A stretch of 24,009 nucleotides of DNA from Chara braunii (GCA_003427395.1 BFEA01000147.1:2490895-2514903); one strand, 5' to 3'; shown: positions 1 through 10,217, numbered from the stretch's first letter. A program made the numbers and translations. The notes: generated from the sequence alone by a model not told the origin.

Positions 1-53
1 TTTTTTTTTTTTAAACAACCCGAGTAAATGCTAGGGGTGCTGATAGGAGCAGA

Positions 54-131
54 CACCACTAGCACGCTCGAGGAGGCTCCATCTATTGGTGGGGAGCGGC
101 ACCTGCTGGAAATCGGGTCCAGCGTCCCTCA
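54..131 (+). repeat. Dispersed repeat 'Y', copy 1
   Basis: This stretch aligns with the reverse complement of about 19455-19530. The shared core is TCTATTGGTGGGGAGC, followed by a CACCTGCTGGAA block and GGGTCCAGCG. A weaker copy on the plus strand lies at 7519-7583 (TTGTGGGGAGC and later CAACGTCCCT). No terminal repeats or coding potential are visible, so the type of element is unknown. Confidence 0.6.
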
Positions 132-1086
132 ACAATTATAATCAGGTGTTCCATCTTCCACCCGAAATCATGTCAATATGCTACGTGTGAATCCACAAAA
201 TGCATGCGTAATCAACCGAAGCCACACAGTAGCACACTCTATCTGAAGAGCAGCATTGGTTGCCCTCAAGCGAGGGGATTAACTTCTCATCACGGTTAAA
301 ACAGAATTCCTGTCCCGAAACCCTCATCATCCGCATTCGCAGCACAGTGAAAGGGAGAGACAATCAGAGCAGGAGGTTATATGAACTTCGTTATGGCCAG
401 TTCCGAAATCATGTCATCTCTCACAAGTTTATCCGGAAGTCTCCATACCCCCCACGATCCTCATGATCAGTGGTTAACTTCACAAAAAGGAGGGGCCATT
501 CCATTCTAACAAAAAATCATCTCCCAACTTCGAAGCCCTCATCAAGATCTTACACAGCATGAGAGGGGAAGGGCATTCGAAGAAGGGATGTACAGTTTTA
601 CCCTGTTGAAATTGTCTATCACGTCAGTGCGGGAAATCAGCGGCACAGCTTACCATATCAAAATTGTCTATTACCACAGTGCGGGAGAACAGAGGACCGA
701 TAATGAAAACAGCACCTCAAATTCCGTACTGAAATTACCCATCTCACGCGGCAGGAGAAAAAGCCCCACGGTCGTACCTTACCTGCCACGTGGCCAATCC
801 CAAGTTCCACTAATCGATTCAAGTCCCGTAGCTCGCCCGATCGGATGAATAAACGCAAATCAACCTCCCCCCATCGCATCTAATCAGCTACATGAGAAAA
901 CCTATTATTGTAAGAAGCCGGAAAGGGGTCCAAATCGCGAATATTTTTTCTGTCCAGATAACACACAAAACATACACCACCCGAATACCTCGCTCCTCCA
1001 GCTCCGAAATCGGGTCCAGCCCGAACCTCTGCCGACCCTGCAGGGGCACTCCCGGCATGCACGGAGGTGAAAATGGCCATGGCGGT
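132..1086. other. No gene recognised; low-grade repeats
   Basis: No convincing coding region lies here. The only clear structure is an imperfect tandem duplication with a 52-base period: AAATTGTCTA begins at 609 and again at 661, each followed about 16 bases later by CAGTGCGGGA. A phrase near 251-285 (GAGGGGATTAACT) also resembles 19430-19460, next to the other copy of repeat Y. I see no promoter, RNA gene or terminal inverted repeat. Confidence 0.5.
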
Positions 1087-1168
1087 TTAAACTATCAGTA
1101 CGCGGCCCCAGGGCACTTGAGAAAATGAATAGCTCACTCCTGAAATTTCGGAGGCTACTAGGGGCTAA
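1087..1168. mobile_element. Degenerate short member of the TTAA-flanked MITE family
   Basis: The left end reads TTAAACTATCAGTAC, close to the family end TTAAACCACCAGTAC. The right end, TCGGAGGCTACTAGGGGCTA, resembles the end of the copy at 7404-7509 (TCGGAGGTACTAGTGGTTTA). Both ends are decayed, so this could be coincidence. Confidence 0.35.
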
Positions 1169-1656
1169 AATGGCTTTGGCCCACACGTGGCAGCAGGACG
1201 ATGGAAAATGTGCTGGAAAAAGCACCGAATCATCGTGATTTATTATTTCATGGTCTTTTTTTCTTTTCTTTTCATTTTTCCGATTTTTTTCTATTTTTAT
1301 TTTTTCTGGAAAAATCAGGACTTAATCTATGGGATGATTGGGGTCTCAAAATTTCGGATTTTTTGGTGCATATTCTTCTGAATGCGAAAAATCACCAACG
1401 TTGGAACTATCGTTTTTTTACTGAATTGTCGCCGACCTCCGCTTCTTTCGGGCCTACCGGTTCTTGAAGGCCCAGAAAGCCAATTTTGAGATCCCATAGA
1501 TTAAGTCCTGATCATTCCGATATTTTTTGATATTTTTTGGAAAAGCATCGGAAGAAAAAAAAAGACCATGAAATAAGTCATTAGCCATTAGACTCATTAT
1601 GCCGATTCGGTGCGTTTTCCATCTTCCCACTGCCACATGTCAGCCGAAGCCATTTT
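1167..1656. mobile_element. Foldback (long inverted repeat) element
   Basis: Two arms of about 170-190 bases face each other across a loop of roughly 130 bases. The left arm starts AAAATGGCTTTGGC, then GATGGAAAA, GCACCGAATC, TTTCATGGTC and GGACTTAATCTATGGGAT. The same blocks recur in the same order on the opposite strand from 1656 back to about 1485. The arms have diverged by small indels and by T-rich runs. No transposase is present. A third partial block with GATCCTGATCATTCC lies at about 1729-1762, suggesting an adjoining fragment of the same family. Small reading frames inside are A/T-run artefacts. Confidence 0.7.
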
Positions 1657-1799
1657 CGTAGGGGAAAAAGTACAATGTAAGGGATTTTTCATGCGCAGAA
1701 GAATAAATTGAAACATCTAAAAATTGGAGGGATCGTATATTTGATCCTGATCATTCCAGGAAACAATATTAACAAAATGAAAAAAAAGAAAGAACTGTC

Positions 1800-2006
1800 T
1801 TAAACCACCAGTACCTGGCCCAGCTATCGGCCGCGGCGCTTCCCGTATACGCGCCGCGCCATTTGGGCTTCGGCCTGCCGGACCGCATTGGCTGGAGGCC
1901 GCAGGCAAAACGAAAAAGAAAATTGTGACGGCGGTTCGGCAGGACTTGGCGCGCAGCGTGCTGGGAGGCTCGGATTCAATAGCTGAGCGAGGTACTGGTG
2001 GTTTAA
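1800..2006. mobile_element. TTAA-flanked MITE, complete copy
   Basis: The ends are inverted repeats. Left is TTAAACCACCAGTACCTGGC and the right reads the same inverted with two differences, agreeing over 26 of 28 positions. TTAA at both edges is palindromic, so it may be a 4-bp target duplication or part of the terminal repeat. The 200-bp interior is GC-rich and has no gene. Related copies lie at 1087, 7404, 13657, 14630, 15005, 18860 and 19777. Confidence 0.8.
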
Positions 2007-2180
2007 CGCCGAAATAAATCCCAGAAGCAATTTGCCGCATTTCCCATTTTTTGCACACTGGAGCTTCTCCACACTATGCTATTGGTAGCCATCATGAACC
2101 TGTGTTACAAGTCCCCTGAAGGTTGGCTAGAGGCAAGGGAGGGGCGGTTTAAGCCCGCAAAGACAGGCTATTACACCAAA

Positions 2181-2262
2181 GGTAAGTATGCCTATCTCTG
2201 TATATACTGGTGAGTGGGCTCAAGCAATGGTTATGTGTGACAGTGCAAAGCTCGCAGCATAC
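2181..2262 (+). repeat. Left remnant of the ~159-bp satellite unit
   Basis: The stretch CTATCTCTGTATATACTGGT through CAAGCAATGGTTATGTGTGA and CTCGCAGCATAC is almost identical to the end of a unit in the tandem array at 13179-13600. It stops at GCATAC, exactly where the unit at 13179 (TCACACTGG) would continue. The two were therefore contiguous before the intervening DNA was inserted. Confidence 0.85.
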
Positions 2263-2755
2263 GGTCAGGAAATCAATACTCTAGCTACATGAGATTGATT
2301 CCGGACAATTAAGAGCCGGAAGGCGCAAAGCGAAGCTGCTTGTCAGCTTCCCTTCCCGAGCCCAATCACCACCAACCAAGCCCGAGTACGCGCATCCTTT
2401 ATGGCATTTAGTTAGCTGCGCATATTTATTTTACTACTACGAAGTTGCATCTCCACTCGAAACTTACAGGCACAGATTTAGTGCCATTTGATGAGTAACC
2501 AAAAATAAAGGAGAAGGGTAAGAAAAAAAAAGTGATAAAAAAGAACTCGAGTAAAGTTTTGACAAAAGTTAGCCAGTTGACTATCGATTTGTTTAGTGAT
2601 TGTTTTTTGTTGTGCAATAGCAAAACGCAAGCTTGGATCAATTGATTTCAACAACTCTTGTTCATATTTAACAATATGAGAAATATGAATTTGATCTAAA
2701 TAACCTTTGACAGCCGCATAAATAACAACTTGCTTCTCAATCGAGATTGGACTAT
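2263..2755 (-). pseudogene. atp1: Nuclear mitochondrial fragment (NUMT): 3' part of atp1, downstream portion
   Basis: On the minus strand 2753-2550 reads as 68 codons of the ATP synthase F1 alpha subunit C-terminal domain. Recognisable pieces are SPISIEKQVVIYAAVKGYLD and YEQELLKSID. In plant mitochondria this subunit is part of the catalytic F1 head of complex V. Beyond 2550 the frame is disturbed in T-runs. A shifted frame reads FLVTHQ and ends at TAA (2464-2466), the probable original stop. Bases 2263-2463 are then probable mitochondrial 3' flank, which is inference. The upstream codons are missing here and appear at 13133-13178, beyond the Harbinger insertion. With only the C-terminus, no start and a frameshift, it cannot make protein. 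It resembles streptophyte mitochondrial atp1 rather than the chloroplast gene. Confidence 0.88.
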
Positions 2756-2780
2756 GGGCGTCGTTAGACACTGCTTGGGG
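2756..2780 (+). repeat. Left terminal inverted repeat of the Harbinger element
   Basis: It starts GGGCGTCGTTAGACACTGCT and pairs with 13108-13132 on the other strand with three mismatches. It also matches the ends of the 459-bp element at 15212-15670 (GACACTCCTTGGG core). TAT at 2753-2755 is the target duplication. Confidence 0.9.
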
Positions 2781-3508
2781 ACCCGAAATCCACAAGGACG
2801 TGCTCGTTCCACCTATCCTCAGGGACAATTTGTGAAAAACAAAGTGAAAACAGCACAAGGAAATTTCCTTGTGGCTCCAGTCAATTTCTCCTAATCCCCA
2901 AGGGACCTCCCGAGGTCCCTTTGAACACAAGGAAGCGCGATATTCGGAGCGGCAAAGGCATGCGTCGGTGCAGAGTTTCAGTTTGAGGGTGGCCAGACGT
3001 GGTCCGCCCAACGGGAGCACGGACATCCCTGCCCTCCACCGTCGTGGCGGCACCCCAACGGCTCCAAACAGTCACTGTCTGAGTAAGGCCTCCGTCCGAC
3101 GAATCAGTCGTCGCCGGCCGGTGTCATGCGGTCTGCTGCTCTGGGAGATCGTCGACAACGGTCGGAGATTCGAATGCTTTCCCCGCCGACACTTTCTTCG
3201 ACGATGAAAGTGTTTTTTGCAAGATCGTCGTTTTCGTGGGTTGTCATCACGTGCTGCACGTCCAAGCATACTCCCGTCGAAGCTGCCCTCGACGCCGTTG
3301 TGCAGTGGACGGTCAACCACTGACTTGGAGTTCTTGCCCTTTCCACAACCCTTACATGGTCGACCTACTGCAAAGGTTGCCTCCGCTGCTCCTCATCGTC
3401 GTGCTGCTTGTGATCGTTGTCTTCTTCCACGTGTGTTTCGTCAGCCAGCTCCCTGTCGCGGCTCGCAAGAGAAGGTCTTTCAAGAACAACGGTAGGAAAG
3501 ATCGACGA
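2781..3508. other. Left subterminal region of the Harbinger element with palindrome
   Basis: The outer part (to about 2935) aligns block by block with the right half of the small element at 15212-15670: TCGTTCCACCTATCCTC, then GTGAAAACA, AAGGAAATT and a CTC-centred palindrome. The palindrome here pairs AAGGGACCTC (2900-2909) with GAGGTCCCTT (2912-2921). Such subterminal repeats are candidate transposase-binding sites. The inner part, 2936-3508, holds the presumed 5' region of ORF1 with no clear promoter motif. A hydrophobic run readable at about 3357-3450 is in frame with ORF1 but upstream of its likely start, and is not supported as coding. Confidence 0.6.
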
Positions 3509-5125
3509 ATGAGCAAGCACAGACCGGCAGGCACGACAACAGGATTGAGCAATCAGCAACACACTGCGGGGTCTGTGGGCAAGCAAGCATATGACCCGAC
3601 ATTGTCTGCTCACCTGCCTTCGCATGAGATTCCTTTGCCACCAACGCATGATGAGCGCGAAGACGTGAGGTAATCAATTGTGCCATTGGGCAGTGGTTCC
3701 ACGCAAGATTGGGGGACGACGCAGTCCTTCGGTGGCAGGCAGGTGGAGACCCCGTGGTCTTACACGTCAATGCTCAAAGAGGGGCTGTGCGACGACGATG
3801 CCAATGCACCGGTCGATCTGAGCTTCCACTTGTCGAGCAGCAGCGGAGCGGTGGTGACACATACTCGCATCATCAATCCCCACCCACATGGGGATTGCAC
3901 GGAGCAGACATTGGTTGGTCCTTACAGGCCGCGAGACGGTGGGCTGCCTCAAACGCTTCACGAGGGCTTCAGAGGAGGAGGAGGCGTAGATCAGCGTCCG
4001 AAATGGATGCGATCATCGCCTGGGTCGGGAACTGGATCCGGGACTCCGTGTGGACGACAGCGACAGGAGGACGCGTCCGCGGCGGGTGCGCAAGTTCCAC
4101 GCAAGCTGGAACGGACACCATAACCAGGGGGGTGCAAGAGCTCCACGACCACGAAGGCGACGCCACGACAATGCACGAGTCGTACGAGTGCGACAACGTT
4201 GACGGTGACAACAATTGCACTCCGAAAATTTGCCTGAGATTCGGCCCTTTGGGAGGAAGGTGAAGATCGACGGTAGGAGTGTGAAGAAGGGTTCCACTCC
4301 GAGGAATCGGAGGAACAAGAAAACAGACGACTACACATGCGGGAGCGATGGTGAGGGCGCGAGAAATTTCTGGTGAGTCGGAGACACGATCGCACTGGTA
4401 AGGCCCAAAAGGGATCAAGATCTATATTTCTCGGGTATGGGCATTTCAGCCGCATGAAGAATAGGGAGTGAAAGTGGGAGGACGTGCAGTCGAGGTTGGA
4501 GAAGATGGGCGTGACGAGGAAGGCCATCGACTGCGAGAAGAAATGGGACAACTTAATGGAGCAGTTCAAGAAGGTTCACAAGTTTCAGCAACGGTCCGAC
4601 GGGAAGGACTACTTCAAGCTTGCGTCATCGGCCAGGAGATCGGAGGGCTTCAGCTTCATCATGGACCGGAGCGTGTGCGACGAGATGGAGGCAATGACGA
4701 AGGGGGATCACACAATCCACCCAAAGAATTTGGCGGACATGGGGGCGCCCGGGGGGGGTCAAATGTCGGCAGGCGTGGGGGCGAGAGGGGAATCCATGGG
4801 CAGTGAGGGCGGTAGGGAGCCCGTCGACGAACAGCAGGGATCGACGAAAGATTCGATATTCAGCACCGAGAGGGCGGACGGTTCCGGGAAAAGGAAGAAT
4901 ATGCGACAACAAACCTTCGAGGTTGTTGTCGAAGTCATGGACAAACATGGAACGCTCATGGACAGCGCAAGTAAGCGGCAATGTTCCATGACGTTACGAC
5001 AGTGCGAAATCCTTGAGAGCGAAGTGGAAGTGCAGAGGAAACATTCTGTTGCGGCGGATGAGGCAAACAAGATGATGTGCACCGCCCTTCTGGAGATAAC
5101 GAGAGTCATCCGCAAGAGAACATGA
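3509..5125 (+). pseudogene. Harbinger ORF1: Myb/SANT-like (trihelix-type) DNA-binding protein, decayed
   Basis: About 539 codons from ATG at 3509 to TGA at 5123-5125. The first part is low-complexity (Ser, Gly and acidic stretches). The DNA-binding region lies at about 4330-4680. It reads DTIALVRAKRDQDLYFSGMG, then KWEDVQSRLEKMG, CEKKWDNLMEQFKKVH and DYFKL, a tryptophan-anchored three-helix pattern. The C-terminus (about 4900-5115) is charged and probably coiled coil. In this transposon class the Myb-like protein binds element DNA and helps the transposase into the nucleus. The gene is broken by TAA at 3671, TGA at 4374 and TGA at 4469 (replacing a helix tryptophan), with frame changes at about 3950-4123, 4210-4222 and 4440. 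The start choice is the first plausible in-frame ATG. It is the first gene of the element, followed by 1.1 kb before the next. Confidence 0.75.
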
Positions 5126-6229
5126 CGACGCCGGTGTGACGCGTGGTTGTCGCTTTCCCTTTCCAGCTTCGGGCCCAAGCGTCGTGGTTGTTGTCTCTTC
5201 TTCCCGATGACGAAAGTTTTAGCGTCCTGTCTCTCCGTCCACTGTGACTGTGACGTCATCGATTTGGGGTAGGGGGAAAGGTTGGTTGTTTTGTGCCCCC
5301 GTCGATTGCATCGACGCACGCGGTCAGGGCCGTCGAAGGGTCTCTTCAAGGACTTGATAAGATGGATGGTTGCGCATGGGCGGTCTAGAAAGTTGCGGTC
5401 GCATGTGTCACCGTCGACGATGCCGCCAACCAAAGAAGCGACGTTGTGGCTCGTCCATCTTCTCCGTCTATATCAGGCATTTGCATCCTGGCCCGCATAA
5501 AGGTCGTCTAGTCGCGGCGTCTTCAATACAGAAGCTGGCCGCCACACTTGCTACACAGCGAGCACAACCACGAGGGCCGCCCTCCAACTTTTGGCCTCGT
5601 CGTCGTGGAGCTCTCTCGCCTCATCGCCGCGGACCTCTTCAGTGTCGTGGAGGATCAGCGTCGTTGCTCTTCTCGCCTTTGTGTCGCGAAACTCTCTCAC
5701 CATGTGGAACTTTGGCACCCTCGCTCTTCTCGCCTTATCGCCGCGGAGCACTCTCGCCTTATCGCCGTAGAGTTGTCTCGCCACGTGGAGGTTTTGTGTT
5801 GTCAGTCTTCTCGCCTTGTCATCGCGGATCTATCTCGCGACGTGGATGTTCGGGGCTGTAGATCTTTGGAGCAGTACAACACGAGCACTCTCGCCTCATC
5901 ACTTCAGAGCTCGTTCGCCATGTCGAGGATCGGCGCCGTCGCTCTTCTTTCGTTATTGTCGCGGAGCTCTATCGTCGGGGTCCTTACCCTCCTCTTATAC
6001 ACGGTGACGACGACATCAGTTGTTCGCCGTCGACATTTGTTCTTCGTCGCCGCAGAGGCAGTCCTTGCCGTGCGCCATTGGTACGCATCGTCGTTGTTAT
6101 CGCCAGATTGGTCGGACTTCAATCGCCGCTCAACATTCTACTCCTGCTCATCCGATCGGACTGCCAACCTCGCTCATGGAGGGGAAGACAAACCATATCT
6201 ACACTAGCCGCCGCCCGTGGTAGGAAGCG
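5126..6229. other. Spacer between the two plus-strand Harbinger genes
   Basis: No gene is supported. An open frame of 219 codons crosses 5548-6207, but it consists largely of the translated short repeats listed separately and matches nothing I recognise. A CTATATCA box at about 5467 followed by GCATAAAGG could be part of a promoter for the next gene, a weak guess. The spacer could equally hold an intron or leader of that gene. Confidence 0.4.
5595..5860 (+). repeat. Degenerate minisatellite, about 25-30-bp units
   Basis: Variants of TCTCGCCTTATCGCCGCGGA recur several times, some with CACGTGGAGG inserts. Copies are strongly diverged. The reverse strand reads as repeated GDKAR-type peptides, which explains the open frames on both strands. 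Confidence 0.55.
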
Positions 6230-7403
6230 GGACAGCATCCCCAATGACACTCAAAGGCAGGACAAGGGCCGGCGACATGTCCCGAAGGCGAAGAGGGTTC
6301 GTTTGAACGGTGCTTCATGAAGCGTACCTCCTCGTAAAGCGCACGGTTGGGCGAGACCAGCGGAAGTGGACGACGACGACGGCGTATTCACAATGGAGGA
6401 ACTACTGGTGGAGGTGACCGTGTCTGCAGTGTGGGAGAGTGGTCGTCAACGTCCTTCTGATCAGACCGTTGGGAGGATAAGGCTGACGCTGTCACCCGAG
6501 GAGCAGCACATGCGTGCTCGCGAAACGCGGAAAGAGAAGGAGGTCGTTGTTGATCCCGACGCCGATGATCAAGAGCAGTCAGAACAACGTCGCCTGTGCA
6601 GTCGCCACAGCAACGGCACAGACGACACGTGGCGCCGGTGACGAACGGCCACCTCAGGGTGGACTGCCTGCCACACCGAGTCAGCCACGTCCACAAAGCC
6701 CCACTAAAGGGGGAGGGTCCGTTGAACGTGGTGGCGGGGGTGGAGTCCAGCCAAGCACGCACATAGTAGCTAGGGGCGAGGCAATCGGTGCTGCGGCTGC
6801 GGGAGCTTCATGCATCATACCTTCCATTAGACGTGGTAGAGAGGACGCGCAAGTTGAGCGGCAGGTGGCGCATGGCGAGAACAGACATGATCAGGAGGAT
6901 GACTACCTGCTCTGAGTCGGCTACGAAGGGGAGTCGTGGTGAAAGATCTGGTCGACCGTGCCAGGCTCTGGGATGATGACAAAGCATTCTGGACGACGAG
7001 GGACGGGCAAAAACTGTACAACATCGTCCACGAAACGCGAGAGTATTTTGTTGCCATCGCCAGCGGTCTTCAAGCGCCAGCACAAACCTCATTAGGATCA
7101 CCGACCTCGTACAACTGTAGCAAGGGATCCCCCGTGCAGCGCAGTGGAGAATATTGCTCTGCGTGTCTTGCACGGGTGGGTGTTCAAGTCCGAAAACCGC
7201 CAAAGAGGTCACAATCTGGCTTTCCAATACACACTGAAGTCTGTCACGACGGACATTGCCCGTGCTATGTGGAACGACAAGGAGTGGAGCAACGTCGTCA
7301 GTGCAGCTGTATGCGCGCACACAATAGACCTCTGCATGGACTTTAGTCGGTTCGAAAATACTCGGCCTCCAACCTTTCAGGATGCCGAAACGAAACGATG
7401 GCC

Positions 7404-7509
7404 CCCGATCAGATTTATCAACGGCAGCCGTTGTCAGGCTCGGCCTCCTGAAAGTTCGAGAGTTGGCAAAAACTCGTCGAAAATAGGCTCGGAGGTACTA
7501 GTGGTTTAA
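7404..7509. mobile_element. TTAA-family MITE, right part only
   Basis: CGATCAGATTTATCAACGGC, then GGCAAAAACT and the end GGAGGTACTAGTGGTTTAA match the complete copy at 19777-19931, which has GATCAGATTTATCAATGGCA and the same end. The left end is missing or beyond recognition. It sits inside the 2.3-kb insertion. Confidence 0.6.
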
Positions 7510-7518
7510 TTGAGACGG

Positions 7519-7583
7519 TGCTCCAATGTATTTGTGGGGAGCAAACGGCTGAGAACCAGGCCCAACGTCCCTTATCAGAATAC
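7519..7583 (+). repeat. Dispersed repeat 'Y', diverged copy
   Basis: TTGTGGGGAGC followed by CCAACGTCCCT parallels TTGGTGGGGAGC and CCAGCGTCCCT at 91-131. It is weak but keeps order and spacing. It directly adjoins the MITE fragment before it. Confidence 0.4.
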
Positions 7584-7689
7584 AAAAAATGAGTTACCGG
7601 GGCCATTACTCGACTTCGGTTACATTCATGGACCACTACTCTCTACCAAGTCACTATAATATGTGTGTCAAAAAGCCTCCCAACCACGA

Positions 7690-8450
7690 ATCAGATAGAT
7701 GAAACCTATTCAATCCACCTGCGACCACAACCAGCATGGCTGTTTTCAGCACGAACCGAAGCTTTTCCAAACCTCATGCTCCCGTCAGGTTAGGTTACAG
7801 AGTTGCACCACCTTGCTCCAACACCAGCCATCATTGCTCCAGTTACGACCCCCGATGACCACTGAGACTGCCCCCACAAACAGCTCCCCAGATCTCTCTA
7901 CCAGGCCTCACACCCCCACTCACAAAGTTGCTCCACCTGGCTCCGACTCCGACCAACGTTGCTCCAGTAGCAGTCTTCGAGGGCCACCAAATTTGACCAT
8001 CCTTTGCAGAATCACAGATGAATTGCCAGATAGCACCTATTCCTACAACCTCTTCGAGAGGCAAACCAAATGGAAAGAAATACTAAACTGGATGTTAGCA
8101 TTCTTCGAGAGAGATCGCCTCTCCCTCTCCCTAACCCTCCCCTCTCAACCCTACACTGCCTCCGCCGAGGCGAGTCACCCACTCTCCCTCAACCCCAATA
8201 TAAGACCAACCCTCTACCCCCTTTCCCCAAGAGCACGCAGCGCCCACCTAAAGCATGCCCCCAACGACCCCTTGCCCACTTCTGCCTCCGTTCGGACTAA
8301 CGTTGACCCACATATCAGCCCCTGCCCCAGAATAGGGCAACCCCCTGTTCCGCCCCTACACTCTTTGAGATATTCACCCCCCACCTTGTGACGCCCTGCA
8401 AGATAGAGCTCCCCCCCCCCCCCTTCTTACCGTTCAGCCCTCCGGGAACG
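7690..8450. other. C/T-rich stretch with TTGCTCCA repeats, no gene
   Basis: The plus strand is strongly rich in C and T. TTGCTCCA recurs at about 7811, 7833, 7927 and 7961, suggesting a decayed short tandem repeat. A run of about 15 C residues lies near 8409. An open frame of 230 codons (7699-8391) has only the composition-driven Pro/Ser/Leu content expected of such DNA. Confidence 0.5.
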
Positions 8451-9480
8451 ATCCGATCCAGCCGACCACAGTTATTCATGACACACTTACCAAAATGTCG
8501 ATCGCTAGTTGGAAAAGCAGAGCCTCTTGAAAAATATGCAATAACCCTCGAAAACACCCTACATCTTTAATAACCCGCTGAAGAAAGCGCAGGGCGGCAG
8601 TCAAACTATTACAATTATTCCCCTGCCCCTTGCGCCAATCAACGTTTGGCAGGTCCCACCATGTACTTGTATCACCAATTGAAGAAAAGCGAAAAACTAA
8701 TTATCAGAGTGGGTCTTCAAAATTTATAGCTACAATAGTAGAATTCCAAAGTTTTCGGGTAGCGAGATGAAAAAATCATGATGGAAAGTTACTTGGGACG
8801 AGATTATAGTCGAAATTCAAGGATAAGAAATTATAGAACAAATCCCTCCGAATTGTATTGGCGATTCAGAATAGATAATATATGTTTGTGTGTATGCGTG
8901 TACATATAGAATGTGGCTGATAAAAAAATAGGAGATAAGATTGTGAGTTTATTTTTTCAAATTTGAGAAACTGAAATTATAACTGTGTAAGCACAAGATT
9001 AGAGCAAGAATATATGAAATTAGAAGATACAAAATTGACATCAGCGAAATCAATTTGAAAAGGCAGCCGACACGTAGAGCGCCACACATGTTCGCACAAA
9101 ATTCTCCTGCTCCATCGCCGCTGTCATTATTGCGCCGCTACCTGCTTCCGGGTCTTTGACCAGTGCACCAGCTCAAACGAACGCTTGAAACCGCCAACTC
9201 TTTTTGACGCTCCAGCTTGTAACAAGCCTCCCTCCTCCCACTCCGCATGAGAAAATGCTCCTCACTTTCTGCCCGCGCTGCCCAACCAACCTCCACTAGA
9301 TTCGCGCAAGAGCATAGGAGCAGTGCGACTACCATGCCCAAAATCTCATGAAGACTATCCTAATCACCCCGACAGCCTCCCCTTCCTCTAGCGTGTCAAC
9401 CCGTGACACCACATAAACGAAGCACGGAGCAAGAGACCTTTTCAGCCTAGGTTATCGAGGCTCGAAGAACCCTCAGCTGA
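8451..9480. other. No gene recognised; AT-rich 8640-9060
   Basis: The block 8640-9060 is clearly more AT-rich than its surroundings, which may mark DNA of separate origin within the 2.3-kb insertion. No terminal repeat, poly(A) tract or coding frame stands out. Confidence 0.45.
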
Positions 9481-10217
9481 AGCATCACGTCAATGGCCGC
9501 GCCAGACAAAACCAACGGAACCTTACATCATCGCCTGCTGCTGTAATCCCCGTTGCCCACATAAACTCGACATTCCTTGCAGGGGTCGTGCCGACAAGGC
9601 GCCACCAACTCACGAACCGGCCCATGTCGATAGTGAAGCGGCGTGGCGCTACCTCCTGCATGGACTTGCCACTGTGGTTCGTGGGTGCTAACATCGAGGA
9701 CAGGCCTGAAGACGACGACATGGCAGCCTGTCAGGAGTCCACCATCATACGCATCACGTATGCATTCCGCGCCGCGGTTCAAATGGGCGCTAACATTGAT
9801 GGCAGGTTCATCTCACACGACCGTCTTTCGTGGGTTGTTGACTGCTTCAGGCTTTTGTTGGCGGCGAGCATGTGGTTGATGCGCATGGCGAGAGGTGATC
9901 TACGCAGCCACTGTGAACTTGAAGCATTCTACTTCACCAAGCTAAAGGCGAGGCCTACGTTCGTCGCGTCCATGCATCTGTCCTTCGAACATAGACGATC
10001 AGTCGTCCGCGCTGCGAACGTTGTGACGGAAAGGCTTAGGAAGGCGAACTCAACCTTGGGAGATTACTCCAAGTACATCCCAGAATGGGCACCCTGCGAC
10101 ATCGTTTGCAGCCACGACGTGAGCATATGAGGGCCGAAGGATGCGAAGACGCTGGATTGGGTGGGCACGGGCCCCCTGGAGGATGAGAACGACAACGGTG
10201 GAAAGGATGATGGGTAG

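Larger units (their letters stand above)
7344..9655. mobile_element. 2,312-bp insertion of unknown type inside the third Harbinger gene
   Basis: A 12-bp exact direct repeat, CTGCATGGACTT, lies at 7332-7343 and 9656-9667, exactly where the coding frame stops and resumes (codons C-M-D on both sides). This looks like a target duplication. The two ends (TAGTCGGTTCG at the left, GGCGCTACCTC at the right) are not inverted repeats of each other. The duplication could be shorter than the 12-bp match. No transposase or reverse transcriptase is recognisable within. A degenerate Mutator-like, hAT-like or retroposed element are all possible. Confidence 0.6.
6230..10217 (+). pseudogene. Third Harbinger gene, unknown function, interrupted by a 2.3-kb insertion
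   Basis: Coding segments can be followed in order. 6230-6640 has KRDSIPNDTQRQDKGRR, a TGA at 6318, then EVDDDDGVFTMEEL and LTLSPEEQHMRARETRKEKE. Next come a Gly/Pro-rich part (about 6590-6780), TDMIRRMTT, then DLVDRARLWDDDKAFW with LYNIVHETREYFVAIASG (6936-7070), and VLHGWVFKSENRQRGHNLAF with DIARAMWNDKEWSNVV (7160-7310). After the insertion 9656-10217 continues with MDLPLWFVGANIEDRPEDDD and AFRAAVQMGANIDGRFISHD, then an acidic end. The joining codons M-D are duplicated at both edges of the insertion. Frames change near 6590, 6790-6930 and 7100-7150. TGA at 10128 precedes an in-frame tail ending at TAG 10215-10217. The exact 5' end is uncertain. I recognise no domain. Its position inside the terminal repeats suggests an accessory role in transposition. 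Confidence 0.6.

Noticed and set aside
2478-3053. A 191-codon minus-strand open frame taken as one protein
   Set aside because: It is a chimera. Codons beyond 2753 are Harbinger end sequence, codons 2753-2550 are atp1, and the rest is frame-shifted.
3236-3508. Hydrophobic stretch upstream of ORF1 as a membrane protein or signal peptide
   Set aside because: It is in frame with ORF1 only by chance of a missing stop, and a membrane segment would not fit a DNA-binding transposon protein.
5548-6207. 219-codon open frame
   Set aside because: Much of it is translated minisatellite; both strands are open there and no domain is visible.
7699-8391. 230-codon open frame
   Set aside because: Its Pro/Ser/Leu content follows from the C/T-rich strand, and the region lies within an insertion of unknown type.
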